From Alcaligenes endophyticus (lineage in GTDB: Bacteria > Pseudomonadota > Gammaproteobacteria > Burkholderiales > Burkholderiaceae_B), in contig NZ_JAPKND010000007.1 in NCBI RefSeq assembly GCF_026344035.1, forward strand, positions 1-64,000: DNA of 64,000 nucleotides, written 5' to 3'. This document shows positions 1 through 8,600 of this stretch, piece by piece. Within the stretch, counting starts at the first letter, position 1; every line of letters begins with the position of its first letter. The notes beneath the pieces are model-generated. The model ran no database searches. It was given only the letters and a program-made list of their open reading frames with translations, and was not told the origin of the DNA. Position numbers and translations under genes: made by a program.

Positions 1-183
1 CGCTGTTTGAAATACATGAAAGGTATGTGGCTAAATTATTTATGTGAAAAACGCATAAATCTAGTCCTTGGTCTAAAATGTTTGGTTTTGGATTGATGAT
101 AACCGTGTGTCTAAATGTATCTATCTTTATGAAGAGATAGCTCATCTAACTTGTTTGAAATTTTCTTTTTCCTTGGGGGAACG

Positions 184-363
184 ATGAAAAATTTACTACT
201 TAATTTTTGGCAAGATGAAGACGGCGCTACAGCCATTGAGTATGGACTGATTGCGGGTTTGATTGCTGTTGTCATTATTGGAACATTAGCTGCCCTAGGA
301 ACCGGCCTGGACGAAATGTTCAGTAAGGTGCTAGAAAAGCTACCAACAACCACCACCACTTAA
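184..363 (+). CDS. flp: Flp type IVb pilin (prepilin)
   Basis: Major subunit of the Tad (Flp) pilus, made as a prepilin and cut by the prepilin peptidase encoded next. The 59-residue product has a short leader ending at Gly14, then 'ATAIEYGL' (residues 15-22) with the conserved Glu and Tyr at mature positions 5 and 6, one hydrophobic helix to about residue 42, and a polar tail ending in five threonines. I chose the ATG preceded by 'GGGGGA'; an in-frame ATG 33 bp upstream has no ribosome site and would only add hydrophobic residues before the leader. It opens the locus, separated from the next gene by 43 bp without a visible terminator. Confidence 0.93.
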   Translation: MKNLLLNFWQDEDGATAIEYGLIAGLIAVVIIGTLAALGTGLDEMFSKVLEKLPTTTTT

Positions 364-406
364 TGGATCAGTTGGGTTATTTGACTTTGTCACTCTGTAA
401 TTAAAT

Positions 407-907
407 ATGCTGTATTTTTTCTATATATATAGTTTATTGTTTTTTTCTATTTCTATAGCCTACAGCGATTTTAAGTACAGAAAAATACCCAACTCTTTAT
501 TAATTTTATTTTTATTGTTGTTCTTGGGTATACGACTGGTTCTGGGCTTTCAGGCTGAACTACCCCTAGGGGTAGTCAGTAACTGGGCCCAGGCTGGTTT
601 GGGTTTTATGGCTGGTTTGCTGCTGTTCTTTCCTTTGTGGATCATGCGGCAAATGGGGGCAGCTGATGTGAAGTTGATTGCTGTGTTGGGTCTTGCGGTA
701 GGTTGGCAGGCGGGTGTGCTAATTGTGCTTGGGGGAAGCCTGTTGGCGGGCGTGCATGCGTTGGTGTTAGTGTTACTTCCCAACGTGGAAAAAAAATACG
801 GTTTTTCCTTACCTGGCTTACGAGTTAAAGCACGCAGCATCCCTTTAGGTGCATGGTTGGCAGTCGCGTTATTGGGGTGGTTATGGATGCAGCTCTACAT
901 AAAATAA
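407..907 (+). CDS. tadV: Prepilin peptidase, TadV/CpaA family
   Basis: Membrane aspartic protease that removes the leader of Flp and the TadE-like pseudopilins. The 166 residues are almost entirely hydrophobic with several membrane segments. The two catalytic aspartates of the family are visible: Asp21 in 'YSDFKYRKIPN' and Asp87 in 'GAADVKL', the latter matching the GxxD motif. The length fits the short A24B peptidases that lack the methylase domain. The ribosome site before the ATG is weak. The gene overlaps the start of the next by 25 bp. Confidence 0.9.
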   Translation: MLYFFYIYSLLFFSISIAYSDFKYRKIPNSLLILFLLLFLGIRLVLGFQAELPLGVVSNWAQAGLGFMAGLLLFFPLWIMRQMGAADVKLIAVLGLAVGWQAGVLIVLGGSLLAGVHALVLVLLPNVEKKYGFSLPGLRVKARSIPLGAWLAVALLGWLWMQLYIK

Positions 908-1338
908 TTAAGCAGCGTGGTGCTTATGCGCTTGAGTTTGCCCTTGTTTTTCCTATTCTTTTTATCCTACTCTATGCCTTGCTTAGCTTTGGTTTAATGA
1001 TGACCGCCCAGCAGGCATTGAACTACGCCGCTGAAACAGCTGTGAGGGTAGCGTTAATGTCGCCTCCGGCGGGTCAAACTCGAGAAGGGCGTGCACTCGC
1101 TAGTGCACGGGCCAATTTAAGTTGGCTAAGCAACTGGGTGGGGACGGAGTCGCTACGCTATGACATTGAACATCAAGACAATCGCCTGCGATTAAGTATT
1201 CATTACTCTTATGCTCAAGCTCCGTTAATGCCAGTGCTTGGGCCTTCCAGTGTGTTTGCTTTTTTACTTCCTAATCATTTGGTGGGCGAGGCGAGCGTTA
1301 ACCTTTCTGTGGCTGGAGTAATCGGAGAGTCGCTATGA
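883..1338 (+). CDS. tadE: TadE-like pseudopilin
   Basis: Minor pseudopilin of the Tad machine. After a short basic N-terminus the protein reads 'RGAYALEFALVFP' (residues ~12-24), a prepilin-like Gly/Glu junction running into one hydrophobic helix to about residue 42, then a soluble domain; this is the TadE layout. I start at the ATG at 883, preceded by 'GGGG' at a proper distance; the in-frame ATG at 853 lies deeper inside tadV and lacks such a site. Length 151 residues. The last bases overlap the next start as ATGA, so translation is probably coupled. Confidence 0.85.
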   Translation: MDAALHKIIKQRGAYALEFALVFPILFILLYALLSFGLMMTAQQALNYAAETAVRVALMSPPAGQTREGRALASARANLSWLSNWVGTESLRYDIEHQDNRLRLSIHYSYAQAPLMPVLGPSSVFAFLLPNHLVGEASVNLSVAGVIGESL

Positions 1339-1787
1339 CGTCTTGGCATCTTCAGAAAGGAGTAGCAGCCATTGAGTTAAGTTTGGTTTTAGGGCTGTTG
1401 CTGATGCTTTTTTCTGCGTTGCTCAGCTTTAGTGCGCTGTTTTTGGTGCAACAAAAAATAACGCATTTGGTCGGGGATGCGGCGCGCGAGAGTGCGATAT
1501 GGCAGCACTCAGAAAACACAGCAGAGCGCTATGCGAGAAACAGTACTTTGCTCAGGGATTACGTACAGCGTGCTGAGCAAGAGGATGCTTGGTTGAGCAG
1601 GCTGGCGGGAGAAATACGCAGTACTTATGAAGAAAATCAGCAAGGTAATAATAGAACCGCTCACTTCAAGGTGACGGTTGCTTTAAAAAGCTGGTTTCTG
1701 GGGAATGTGCTGGGCATATTTTCTAGTAATAAATTGGATCAGTTACAGGCTGAGGCTACGATCTTATTAAAAGAGGGGAGACCATGA
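1335..1787 (+). CDS. tadF: TadE/TadF-like pseudopilin
   Basis: Second minor pseudopilin, 150 residues. The N-terminus 'QKGVAAIELSLVLGLLLM' has the Gly-processing site and conserved Glu of TadE/TadF proteins followed by a single membrane helix; the rest is a mostly polar, charged periplasmic domain. Two such genes in a row are usual in tad loci, where TadE and TadF work together in pilus assembly. I use tadF by position; sequence alone does not separate the two. Start and stop both overlap neighbours as ATGA, indicating tight translational coupling through to the CpaB/RcpC gene. Confidence 0.78.
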   Translation: MTSWHLQKGVAAIELSLVLGLLLMLFSALLSFSALFLVQQKITHLVGDAARESAIWQHSENTAERYARNSTLLRDYVQRAEQEDAWLSRLAGEIRSTYEENQQGNNRTAHFKVTVALKSWFLGNVLGIFSSNKLDQLQAEATILLKEGRP

Positions 1788-2731
1788 GTAGTGTCATGAA
1801 GGGGATAGCGCTGATATTGCTGCTCATGGCGGCCGCGCTGATCGGTTTGGCGGTGTGGTTGGGCATGCAGCCCAAACCTGTACCAGCACCGGTTCAGCTA
1901 GAGCAGCGTACCGAGCAGTCTCCCGCCACGCCTTTACATCCAGTGGTGGTGGCTGCCAAGGAACTAAAAGCCGGTATACGTTTAAGTGCTAACGACCTAG
2001 AAGTGGTGCAGTGGCCTGTCGCTCCTAGTCAAGCATTTGACAACATGGCTGAACTGGAAGGCAAGATGCTGCGTTACCAAGTCGAACAGGGAACGCCTGT
2101 ATTGGCAAGCTCCTTGGCACTTTCTCTGGCTTCTTATCTAGCACCTGGCGAGCGTGCGGTTACCATCCCGGTAGATATCAATTCAGGGGCAAACAATCGC
2201 GTGTTACCAGGCGATCTGGTGGATGTGTTTTTCACTTTTAGCAGTAGCGCAGAGGTCAGTAACACCCAAGCCCGTTTGCTGATGCCTAGGGTGAAGGTGC
2301 TCGCTTACGGGCGTGATTCGCTTGCAGGGCCAGAGCAGGCGGAGAGCACTCCTGCCAGGCAGGACAGTCAAGTACGTAACGCTATGCTGGCAGTCCCAGA
2401 GGCAGCGGTGAATGAGCTGTTGTTAGCGGTGCGTAGTGGTAGCTTGCAATTAGTGCTACGTTCCCTAGAGGATGAGTCTATGCCCAATGTAGCCTTGTTT
2501 CCCGAGTTTGCGACATTGATGCCAGCTAAAAAAGAATTAAGTTCTGAGCAAAAAGAGGCCTTAGAGGACCCCGCTAACCGTGCCTTAGCTGGCTTGAGTT
2601 TGCGTGAGTTCTCGCTTAGCACAGAGCCGCTCGAACCTATACGGCAGGCCACCTATCCGTCGGCGCCTTCAGACAACGGGCGGCGGATTGAGGTGATTCG
2701 TGGTGGAAAAATTGAAGTCGTGCAATTTTGA
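1784..2731 (+). CDS. rcpC: Flp pilus assembly protein CpaB/RcpC
   Basis: Periplasmic component that supports the outer-membrane secretin. The 315-residue protein has one N-terminal membrane anchor (residues ~7-28), a proline-rich linker, then a SAF-type domain: 'VVVAAKELKAGIRLSANDLE' at ~57-76 and 'ERAVTIPVDINSGANNRV' near 123-140, with 'PGDLVDVFFTF' just after. This order is characteristic of CpaB/RcpC. It starts inside the previous stop codon (ATGA) and is followed by the secretin gene, its usual neighbour. Confidence 0.92.
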   Translation: MSSVMKGIALILLLMAAALIGLAVWLGMQPKPVPAPVQLEQRTEQSPATPLHPVVVAAKELKAGIRLSANDLEVVQWPVAPSQAFDNMAELEGKMLRYQVEQGTPVLASSLALSLASYLAPGERAVTIPVDINSGANNRVLPGDLVDVFFTFSSSAEVSNTQARLLMPRVKVLAYGRDSLAGPEQAESTPARQDSQVRNAMLAVPEAAVNELLLAVRSGSLQLVLRSLEDESMPNVALFPEFATLMPAKKELSSEQKEALEDPANRALAGLSLREFSLSTEPLEPIRQATYPSAPSDNGRRIEVIRGGKIEVVQF

Positions 2732-2745
2732 TTGGGCCTGAGAAA

Positions 2746-4077
2746 ATGATATTACAAATAAGAAAAAGCCTTGTTGCGTTAAGTGTTACGTGCACGATAG
2801 GTGTGGGGGCTGTAGCAGGGAGCGCGACGGTGGTGTATGCGCAAAGTACGGCAGCCAGCGCCGCCCAAGCTTTACAGCTAGTGGCAAACGATCAGGACAT
2901 CTTACGTTTTCCTCAAGTTCCCCAACGGATTGCTATTGCCGACGATACGGTAGCTCAAGTGCATTTGTTGACGCCTGTTGCTGGGCAAGGTGGTGAAGTG
3001 TTAGTGGTAGGGAAACGACCCGGAAAAACAGATTTACGTGTGTGGTTACCAGGGCGTCAATCAGCGCAGCGTTGGACGATCACGGTCACCAGCCAAATAG
3101 AAGAAAAACTCAAACATAATGGGCGTATGGTCCATGCTGATGTGAGTACTGCTGGCAGCCAAGCCTTGCTAACTGGGGAATCTGAAACTTTGCTGGATCA
3201 CCAAGCAGCTTTGGCGGCTGCGCAGGAAAGTGGCGACACGTCTGTACTTGATCTATCCCAAATTAGCACCAGTGGTATGGTTCAGGTAGAGGTTAAGGTG
3301 GTCGAAGTATCCCGTGAGGTGATGAAAGATATTGGCCTAGATGTCAGTGCTATGCATGGCAGTCGTTGGACAGGGGCCTCTAACTTGCTGCCCCGGGCAA
3401 TTAGTGGCGGTTTGAACGTGATGTATCGTTCGCGCGACTTTAATGCGACCTTGAATCTACTAGAGCAGAACGGTTTGGCGCGCGTGTTGGCAGAGCCTAC
3501 TTTGGTAGCGATGTCCGGCCATAGCGCGAGTTTTTTATCTGGGGGCGAAATACCTATACCTGTGTCGGGTGGTCTGGGCACTACCACGGTGGAGTACAAG
3601 CCTTTTGGTATTGGCTTGACGGTATCGCCTACGGTGCTGTCACCGGATCGTATTGCATTAAAGGTGGCACCAGAAGCTAGCGAGCTGGATTTTAGTACGG
3701 TTGTAGGCTTAGGTGAGGGGGCCGTCATGCCGGCCATACGTACACGCCGAGCCGACACCACTGTCGAGTTGGGCGATGGTGAAAGTTATATTATTAGCGG
3801 CTTAGTCTCACGCCAAACCAGCGCTGCCGTGAAGAAAATCCCTTTTTTAGGTGACTTACCTATCTTGGGAAGTTTTTTCCGTAATGTGCAATATAGTCAA
3901 AAAGAACTAGAGCTGGTGATTGCGGTGACCCCTCGTTTAATTAAACCTATTCAGCAAGGCGTCGCACTTAAATTTCCTGGTGAACGCCAAGAAAAAGTCG
4001 ATGACGCACCGAATGCGTGGGGCTATTTTTTAATGGGTCGCCACGGATATGAGCAAATGCCTGGTTTCTCTCGCTAA
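2746..4077 (+). CDS. rcpA: Tad secretin RcpA/CpaC
   Basis: Outer-membrane channel through which the Flp pilus passes. The ATG at 2746 gives a 443-residue precursor whose first ~33 residues form a clean signal peptide ending 'VVYAQS'; a TTG 18 bp upstream that overlaps the rcpC stop is a weaker alternative. An N-terminal pilus-secretin domain and a BON-like middle segment precede the C-terminal secretin domain, seen in 'VEVKVVEVSREVMKDIG', 'RVLAEPTLVAMSG', 'FLSGGEIPIPV' and 'VPFLGDLPILGSFF'-type motifs (here 'IPFLGDLPILGSFF'). Confidence 0.93.
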   Translation: MILQIRKSLVALSVTCTIGVGAVAGSATVVYAQSTAASAAQALQLVANDQDILRFPQVPQRIAIADDTVAQVHLLTPVAGQGGEVLVVGKRPGKTDLRVWLPGRQSAQRWTITVTSQIEEKLKHNGRMVHADVSTAGSQALLTGESETLLDHQAALAAAQESGDTSVLDLSQISTSGMVQVEVKVVEVSREVMKDIGLDVSAMHGSRWTGASNLLPRAISGGLNVMYRSRDFNATLNLLEQNGLARVLAEPTLVAMSGHSASFLSGGEIPIPVSGGLGTTTVEYKPFGIGLTVSPTVLSPDRIALKVAPEASELDFSTVVGLGEGAVMPAIRTRRADTTVELGDGESYIISGLVSRQTSAAVKKIPFLGDLPILGSFFRNVQYSQKELELVIAVTPRLIKPIQQGVALKFPGERQEKVDDAPNAWGYFLMGRHGYEQMPGFSR

Positions 4078-4092
4078 TAGGACGGAGCGAGT

Positions 4093-5367
4093 ATGCAGTC
4101 GATTCATAAGGAATATATGCTTGTCACCGCTGACTCGGCTTTAGTTCAGCGTCTCAACGAGTTAGCGCCACAGGGTATGCATTGGCGAGCGGTTCCACCT
4201 ACCGTCGAGTGTCTACGCCAAGCTTGGCCAGGTACGGGCTTGACACATGTGTTCTTTGATTTTTCTACCGCTCAGTTAAGTACACAGATGGGTGCGCTAG
4301 TACGCGAGTTTCACCAGTGGGATATGAGCTGTCGGCGCGTGGCAATAGGCTGTAGTGACTCGGCACAGATAGTGCTGGACGCTTTGCGGGCAGGGGTGCA
4401 CGAGTTTATCGATTTAAGTCAGCCTGACCGCATAGCTAGTGAATTATTACGTATTACAGAACAAGGCTCTCAGGCATCGCAGCCCATGGTGCGTAATTAT
4501 CCGCACGTGATGCTATTGGGAGCTCGAGCGGGAATAGGAACGAGCTCCTTAGCAGCTAGTTTAGCGTATCTAGTGCAAGTCCATATCAATCAGCATGCTC
4601 CTCGTGCACACGGTGAAATCAGTAATCTACCCCTGCATGAGCGCGCCTGCCTCGTGGACTTAGGGTGGCCAATAGGCAATGCCTCCTTGTATTTAACGCT
4701 GAGTGGTGATTTCACCTTCATTCAAGCCGCGAGTGAGCGACACCGTTTAGATAACACTATGCTAAGTGCTGCATTAGCTCAGCATCCTAGCGGTTTAAAT
4801 GCTCTGAGCTTGCCCTCCGACCCATATAGTTTGCAGCAGTTAAACATCGCTGATGCAGTGAGCTTGTGTGCTTATCTGCGTAGCACTATGGCTAGCGTTG
4901 TAATAGATGGCGGTGGCTTTCCTAATGAGAGAGTCTTGCAAGAGCTAGAAGCTCCCGAGGATGAGTTGTTGGTGCTTGTGGACCAAAGCTTAAGCTCTTT
5001 AGTGGCATTGTCTGATTTGCTGGCAAGGCGAGCTGAGCAATCCTTGACTAAGCGGCCTAAGTTAATCGTCAATCAGTATGACAGTCGCTATGGCTTAGCC
5101 GCTGAAGCCATAGCAAAACGCTTTGATTTAGAGCTTTTGGCCGTCCTGCCAGACCGTCGCATGGAGCACTTGCGGAGCGCAAGCATGGGGCAACTTCTAG
5201 TACAAGCGCGCGAAAAAGATAGTTACTCACGTGCTGTGCAAGCGTTACGCGACACATTACTTAGTTCACATCGAACCCTATCACCCCCAGGGGGAAGTAG
5301 CTTTTGGGGCAGTCTTAAGACCAAATGGGGGGCGGTAAAACCGCGTAAAAATAAGGTCACTGTATGA
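4093..5367 (+). CDS. tadZ: Pilus localisation ATPase-like protein TadZ/CpaE
   Basis: MinD/ParA-superfamily protein that places the Tad machine at its cellular site. The 424 residues comprise an N-terminal receiver-like region (~1-130) without an obvious phospho-acceptor and a P-loop domain starting near residue 140. The nucleotide loop reads 'GARAGIGTSSLA': the deviant-Walker lysine and the final lysine/threonine are replaced, as happens in several CpaE proteins. 'VVIDGGG' around residue 270 resembles the Walker B strand. A good 'ACGGAGCGAG' ribosome site precedes the ATG, and the 3' end overlaps tadA as ATGA. Confidence 0.85.
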   Translation: MQSIHKEYMLVTADSALVQRLNELAPQGMHWRAVPPTVECLRQAWPGTGLTHVFFDFSTAQLSTQMGALVREFHQWDMSCRRVAIGCSDSAQIVLDALRAGVHEFIDLSQPDRIASELLRITEQGSQASQPMVRNYPHVMLLGARAGIGTSSLAASLAYLVQVHINQHAPRAHGEISNLPLHERACLVDLGWPIGNASLYLTLSGDFTFIQAASERHRLDNTMLSAALAQHPSGLNALSLPSDPYSLQQLNIADAVSLCAYLRSTMASVVIDGGGFPNERVLQELEAPEDELLVLVDQSLSSLVALSDLLARRAEQSLTKRPKLIVNQYDSRYGLAAEAIAKRFDLELLAVLPDRRMEHLRSASMGQLLVQAREKDSYSRAVQALRDTLLSSHRTLSPPGGSSFWGSLKTKWGAVKPRKNKVTV

Positions 5368-6698
5368 ATACCATGTCCATCGTAGGAGGCGCTCCCGATT
5401 TGATGCAAGTTCGAGAGCAAGTGCATGAGCATTTACTGGCGCGCATTGAGGAGTTAGGCGCTGAGTTTGGGCGTTGGTCGCGCCAAGCTATTCAGGATTT
5501 TGTTGGCATCGAGGTAGCTAGTTTTGTGCGTCTGCAGCGTATTGCCATTAATGAAATGGAGATTCGTGAGCTGGTGCAACGTCTCACCCAAGAGCTGGCA
5601 GGCCTAGGGCCACTTGAGGACTTGCTTAACGATCCTGATGTTGAGGATATCCTCGTCAATGGTTATGCGAGTATATTTGTCTCGCGCGGTGGGATGTTAG
5701 CCAAAGAGGCCAGTCAGTTTACGGACAATCATCATGTGCTCCGCATTGTTCGGCGTATTCTGGCGCCACTGGGCCGTCGCTTGGATGAGTCAGTTCCCAT
5801 GGTGGATGCACGCTTACCCGATGGCGGTCGCCTCAATGTGGTCATTCACCCTCTGGCGGTAGATGGCCCCATGGTATCCATACGCAAATTTCGTAAGGAT
5901 CCTTTAAAGCCAGACGATTTGCTGCAACTGGGGGCATTTGATGAGGCAATTTATCACTTGTTGGACAGTGCTGTAGCAGCGCGTTGTAATATTTTGATTT
6001 CGGGTGGAACCAGTTCGGGTAAGACGTCTTTACTGAATGCACTCGCATTTTTTATCCCCAAGACAGAACGTGTGGTAACGGTGGAGGATACGGCAGAACT
6101 AGCGTTGAACCACCCCCATGTGGTGCGCCTTGAGGCACGTCAAGCTGGGTACGATGGGGGTGGCGAAATCACTATACGTGACTTGATACGTAATAGCTTG
6201 CGCATGCGTCCAGACCGTGTCGTGGTAGGCGAGGTGCGTGGGGCTGAGGTGATCGATATGCTGCAAGCCATGAACACGGGGCACGAAGGCTCGATGGCAA
6301 CTATCCACGCTAACTCGCCGCGGGAATGCTTGTATCGCATGGAAATGTTGGCCGGCTTTGCAGGCTTCCAAGGCAGTGAGGACAGCCTGCGTAGGCAGAT
6401 AGCGAGCGCCTTAGATTTTATTATTCAAATAGGTCGTTTGCCCAATGGCAAGCGCCGAGTGTTGTCGATTACAGAAGTGACAGGCATGGGTGATGGGGTG
6501 ATCGCCATGCAAGAACTTTATAAACACGAGAGTTACCTTGATGCAGAGGGGCAAGAGGTCGATCGTTGGCCTAGTTTAGGTATACATCCTCATACCCGGA
6601 AGCTGAGTACGTATCGCGATCAGTTGAATGCCACAGCGCGTGGGCAAGAGTCTACTGAATCTAAAGACAACAGTAGTTTTTGGGATTGGAGGCGGTGA
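5364..6698 (+). CDS. tadA: Secretion ATPase TadA/CpaF
   Basis: Cytoplasmic hexameric ATPase that powers extension and retraction of the Flp pilus. The 444-residue protein has the long CpaF-type N-terminal region, Walker A 'GGTSSGKTS' near residues 214-222, an Asp-box region 'RVVTVEDTAEL', and the conserved 'RMRPDRVVVGEVRG' (~280) followed by 'TGHEGSMATIHANSP' with the His box. All catalytic motifs are intact. It starts within the tadZ stop and is followed after one base by tadB. Confidence 0.96.
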   Translation: MNTMSIVGGAPDLMQVREQVHEHLLARIEELGAEFGRWSRQAIQDFVGIEVASFVRLQRIAINEMEIRELVQRLTQELAGLGPLEDLLNDPDVEDILVNGYASIFVSRGGMLAKEASQFTDNHHVLRIVRRILAPLGRRLDESVPMVDARLPDGGRLNVVIHPLAVDGPMVSIRKFRKDPLKPDDLLQLGAFDEAIYHLLDSAVAARCNILISGGTSSGKTSLLNALAFFIPKTERVVTVEDTAELALNHPHVVRLEARQAGYDGGGEITIRDLIRNSLRMRPDRVVVGEVRGAEVIDMLQAMNTGHEGSMATIHANSPRECLYRMEMLAGFAGFQGSEDSLRRQIASALDFIIQIGRLPNGKRRVLSITEVTGMGDGVIAMQELYKHESYLDAEGQEVDRWPSLGIHPHTRKLSTYRDQLNATARGQESTESKDNSSFWDWRR

Positions 6699-6699
6699 C

Positions 6700-7614
6700 A
6701 TGTACGCGGTGCTCATTGCTTTAGTGGCGGTATTGACGGCTTTAGTGGCTGTGCTGCTATGGTGGCAGGCAGAGCGCCAGCGTGAGCGACTCTTAAGTCA
6801 GCAGGTGTTAGAGCGGCAGCTAGAGCGGCGTTCGCATCCAACTGATAACGCCCCGCGTGCGTCAGAAGTATGGCGCAGTGCCCCTAAAAACTGGCAAGAG
6901 CGTCTGCTACGGGCGGGCATCCCGCTTACCCAAAAATTGCTGCTTAGCTGGTGCCTACTATGTGGCCTTCCTCCCGTAGTTATTTATCTCTGGCTGGGCT
7001 GGTTGCCCGCCTTAGCGTTAGGGCTAGCTATGCTTGTTGCCAGCTATACGTATTTGTGGTTTAGAACCGATAAAAGGCAACGTAAAGCAATCGCCCAAAT
7101 ACCTGAGTTCTTAGATTTAATGGTGCGTTTAATCACCATAGGTCAGAGTATGGGAGCTGCATTTTTAGGTGCGGTTGAGCAAACATCGGCACCGTTGGGC
7201 GAGGTCTTACAAGAGGCCAAAGCCCTACATCAGTCGGGCCAAGAGCTTGATCAAGCATTACGTACCGTGGCTCGCCACTATGGACTGCATGAGCTGTTTT
7301 TAGTGAGTTCTGTGATTGGCGTGGCCATTCGTTTTGGGGGGCGTAGTGACCAGACCATGGAGCGTATGGCCGGCTTCATGCGTGACCGCGAAAATGCACG
7401 ACATGAATTAGTAGCCATGTCGGCAGAGGTACGTCTGTCTGCATGGGTGTTAGCTCTTTTGCCGGCTGCTATCGCGGTATATATCCTGATCTTTAATCAC
7501 CATCTTTTTATGACGATGTGGTTAGACCCCTTAGGGTTTCGGATGTTAGTGGGGGCACTGTTGTTACAGCTAGGCGGATGCTATTGGCTGTATCGGATGG
7601 CAAGAAATGTTTAG
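6700..7614 (+). CDS. tadB: Inner-membrane platform protein TadB
   Basis: One of the two GspF-type inner-membrane proteins on which the ATPase acts. The ATG at 6700 has 'GGAGGCGG' upstream; a longer reading frame starting inside tadA is not needed. The 304 residues show an N-terminal membrane helix, two helices around residues 75-115, the T2SSF domain 'IPEFLDLMVRLITIGQSMGAA' region at ~135-155 and two C-terminal helices. It partners the following tadC. Confidence 0.92.
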   Translation: MYAVLIALVAVLTALVAVLLWWQAERQRERLLSQQVLERQLERRSHPTDNAPRASEVWRSAPKNWQERLLRAGIPLTQKLLLSWCLLCGLPPVVIYLWLGWLPALALGLAMLVASYTYLWFRTDKRQRKAIAQIPEFLDLMVRLITIGQSMGAAFLGAVEQTSAPLGEVLQEAKALHQSGQELDQALRTVARHYGLHELFLVSSVIGVAIRFGGRSDQTMERMAGFMRDRENARHELVAMSAEVRLSAWVLALLPAAIAVYILIFNHHLFMTMWLDPLGFRMLVGALLLQLGGCYWLYRMARNV

Positions 7615-7623
7615 GAGAAAAGC

Positions 7624-8598
7624 ATGCTGAGCTGGGACCCTCAAATCATACTGTTGTGGGCAGGAGCCTTGTGCGGAGCCGCTAGCCTATTGCTATTAGT
7701 GGTGTGGATGGGGGTAAGTTGGCGTCAACGCCAGCAAGGAGCGCATTTGCGGCGCGTGGTCGCCCACCGGGCCGGTAAAGAGCATAAGCAGGAAAATAGT
7801 CGGCCTGTTTCTGCGGCTGAGCAGTTTAAAGATAGGGCTAGCTCTGTCGGGGAGCTGTGGCTGCAAGGACGCTTTGGGAACAGCTTGTTGGCTAAGGAAG
7901 ATAGACAGCTTCTCAATAACTCGGGCTATCGTGACTTACATTTGGCACGTCATTATTTTGTGTTGGCTCGCGGCGTATTGAGCCTGGGTCTAGCCTTGCT
8001 ATTTAATTTTCTGCCAGGGGTTAGCTTATTGAATACGACGCTGCCTTTTGTAGCCAGCTTTTTTGGCTTTGCTTTGGGGTGGATGCTGCCTAAGTGGTTC
8101 TTAATGCACCGAGCATTGCGCCGTCGCCGGCAAATAGCTGAAGAGCTGCCCTTGTTTGTGGATATGTTGCGCTTGTTACAAGGGGTGGGTTTGTCTATCG
8201 ACCAGACTTTACACACCATAGAGCGAGATTTTCAAGATGTGCTGCCTGTTTTGGGGGCTGAGTTAAGCATCGCCATAGAGCAATATGCCCGTGGGCGTAC
8301 CCGCGCTCAGTCTTTGGAGCGCCTCGCAAAAAACTATGGCAATGACGATGTGGATCTGGTCTGTCGTTTAATTACGCAAGTCGATCAGCATGGTGGAGCG
8401 ATGCAAGAGCCTTTGCATCGTTTCGGAGTACGTTTACGTGAGCAGCGGCGTTTAGAGCTCAAAGAGCGTGTCGGTAAATTAACGGTAAAAATGACGGGAG
8501 TGATGGTGCTCACGTTGTTGCCCGCTTTGTTGATTATCACCGCAGGCTCGGGGTTTCTAGCACTTTTTCGTGGCTTGGGTCGAGTGGCGGGGGGATAA
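7624..8598 (+). CDS. tadC: Inner-membrane platform protein TadC
   Basis: Second GspF-domain membrane protein of the Tad machine, 324 residues. It has an N-terminal helix, a helix pair around residues 115-160, the T2SSF signature 'EELPLFVDMLRLLQGVGLS' at ~176-194 and a C-terminal helix. TadB and TadC occur together and are thought to form a heteromeric base. A ribosome site 'AGGAGAAAAGC' precedes the ATG nine bases after tadB. Confidence 0.92.
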   Translation: MLSWDPQIILLWAGALCGAASLLLLVVWMGVSWRQRQQGAHLRRVVAHRAGKEHKQENSRPVSAAEQFKDRASSVGELWLQGRFGNSLLAKEDRQLLNNSGYRDLHLARHYFVLARGVLSLGLALLFNFLPGVSLLNTTLPFVASFFGFALGWMLPKWFLMHRALRRRRQIAEELPLFVDMLRLLQGVGLSIDQTLHTIERDFQDVLPVLGAELSIAIEQYARGRTRAQSLERLAKNYGNDDVDLVCRLITQVDQHGGAMQEPLHRFGVRLREQRRLELKERVGKLTVKMTGVMVLTLLPALLIITAGSGFLALFRGLGRVAGG

Positions 8599-8600
8599 GA

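Noticed and set aside
1-183. Sigma-54 promoter before flp
   Set aside because: I looked for GG-N10-GC on the plus strand and found no match near a consensus; not called.
3282-3761. Minus-strand frame inside the secretin gene
   Set aside because: Shadow of rcpA; no start context or family features.
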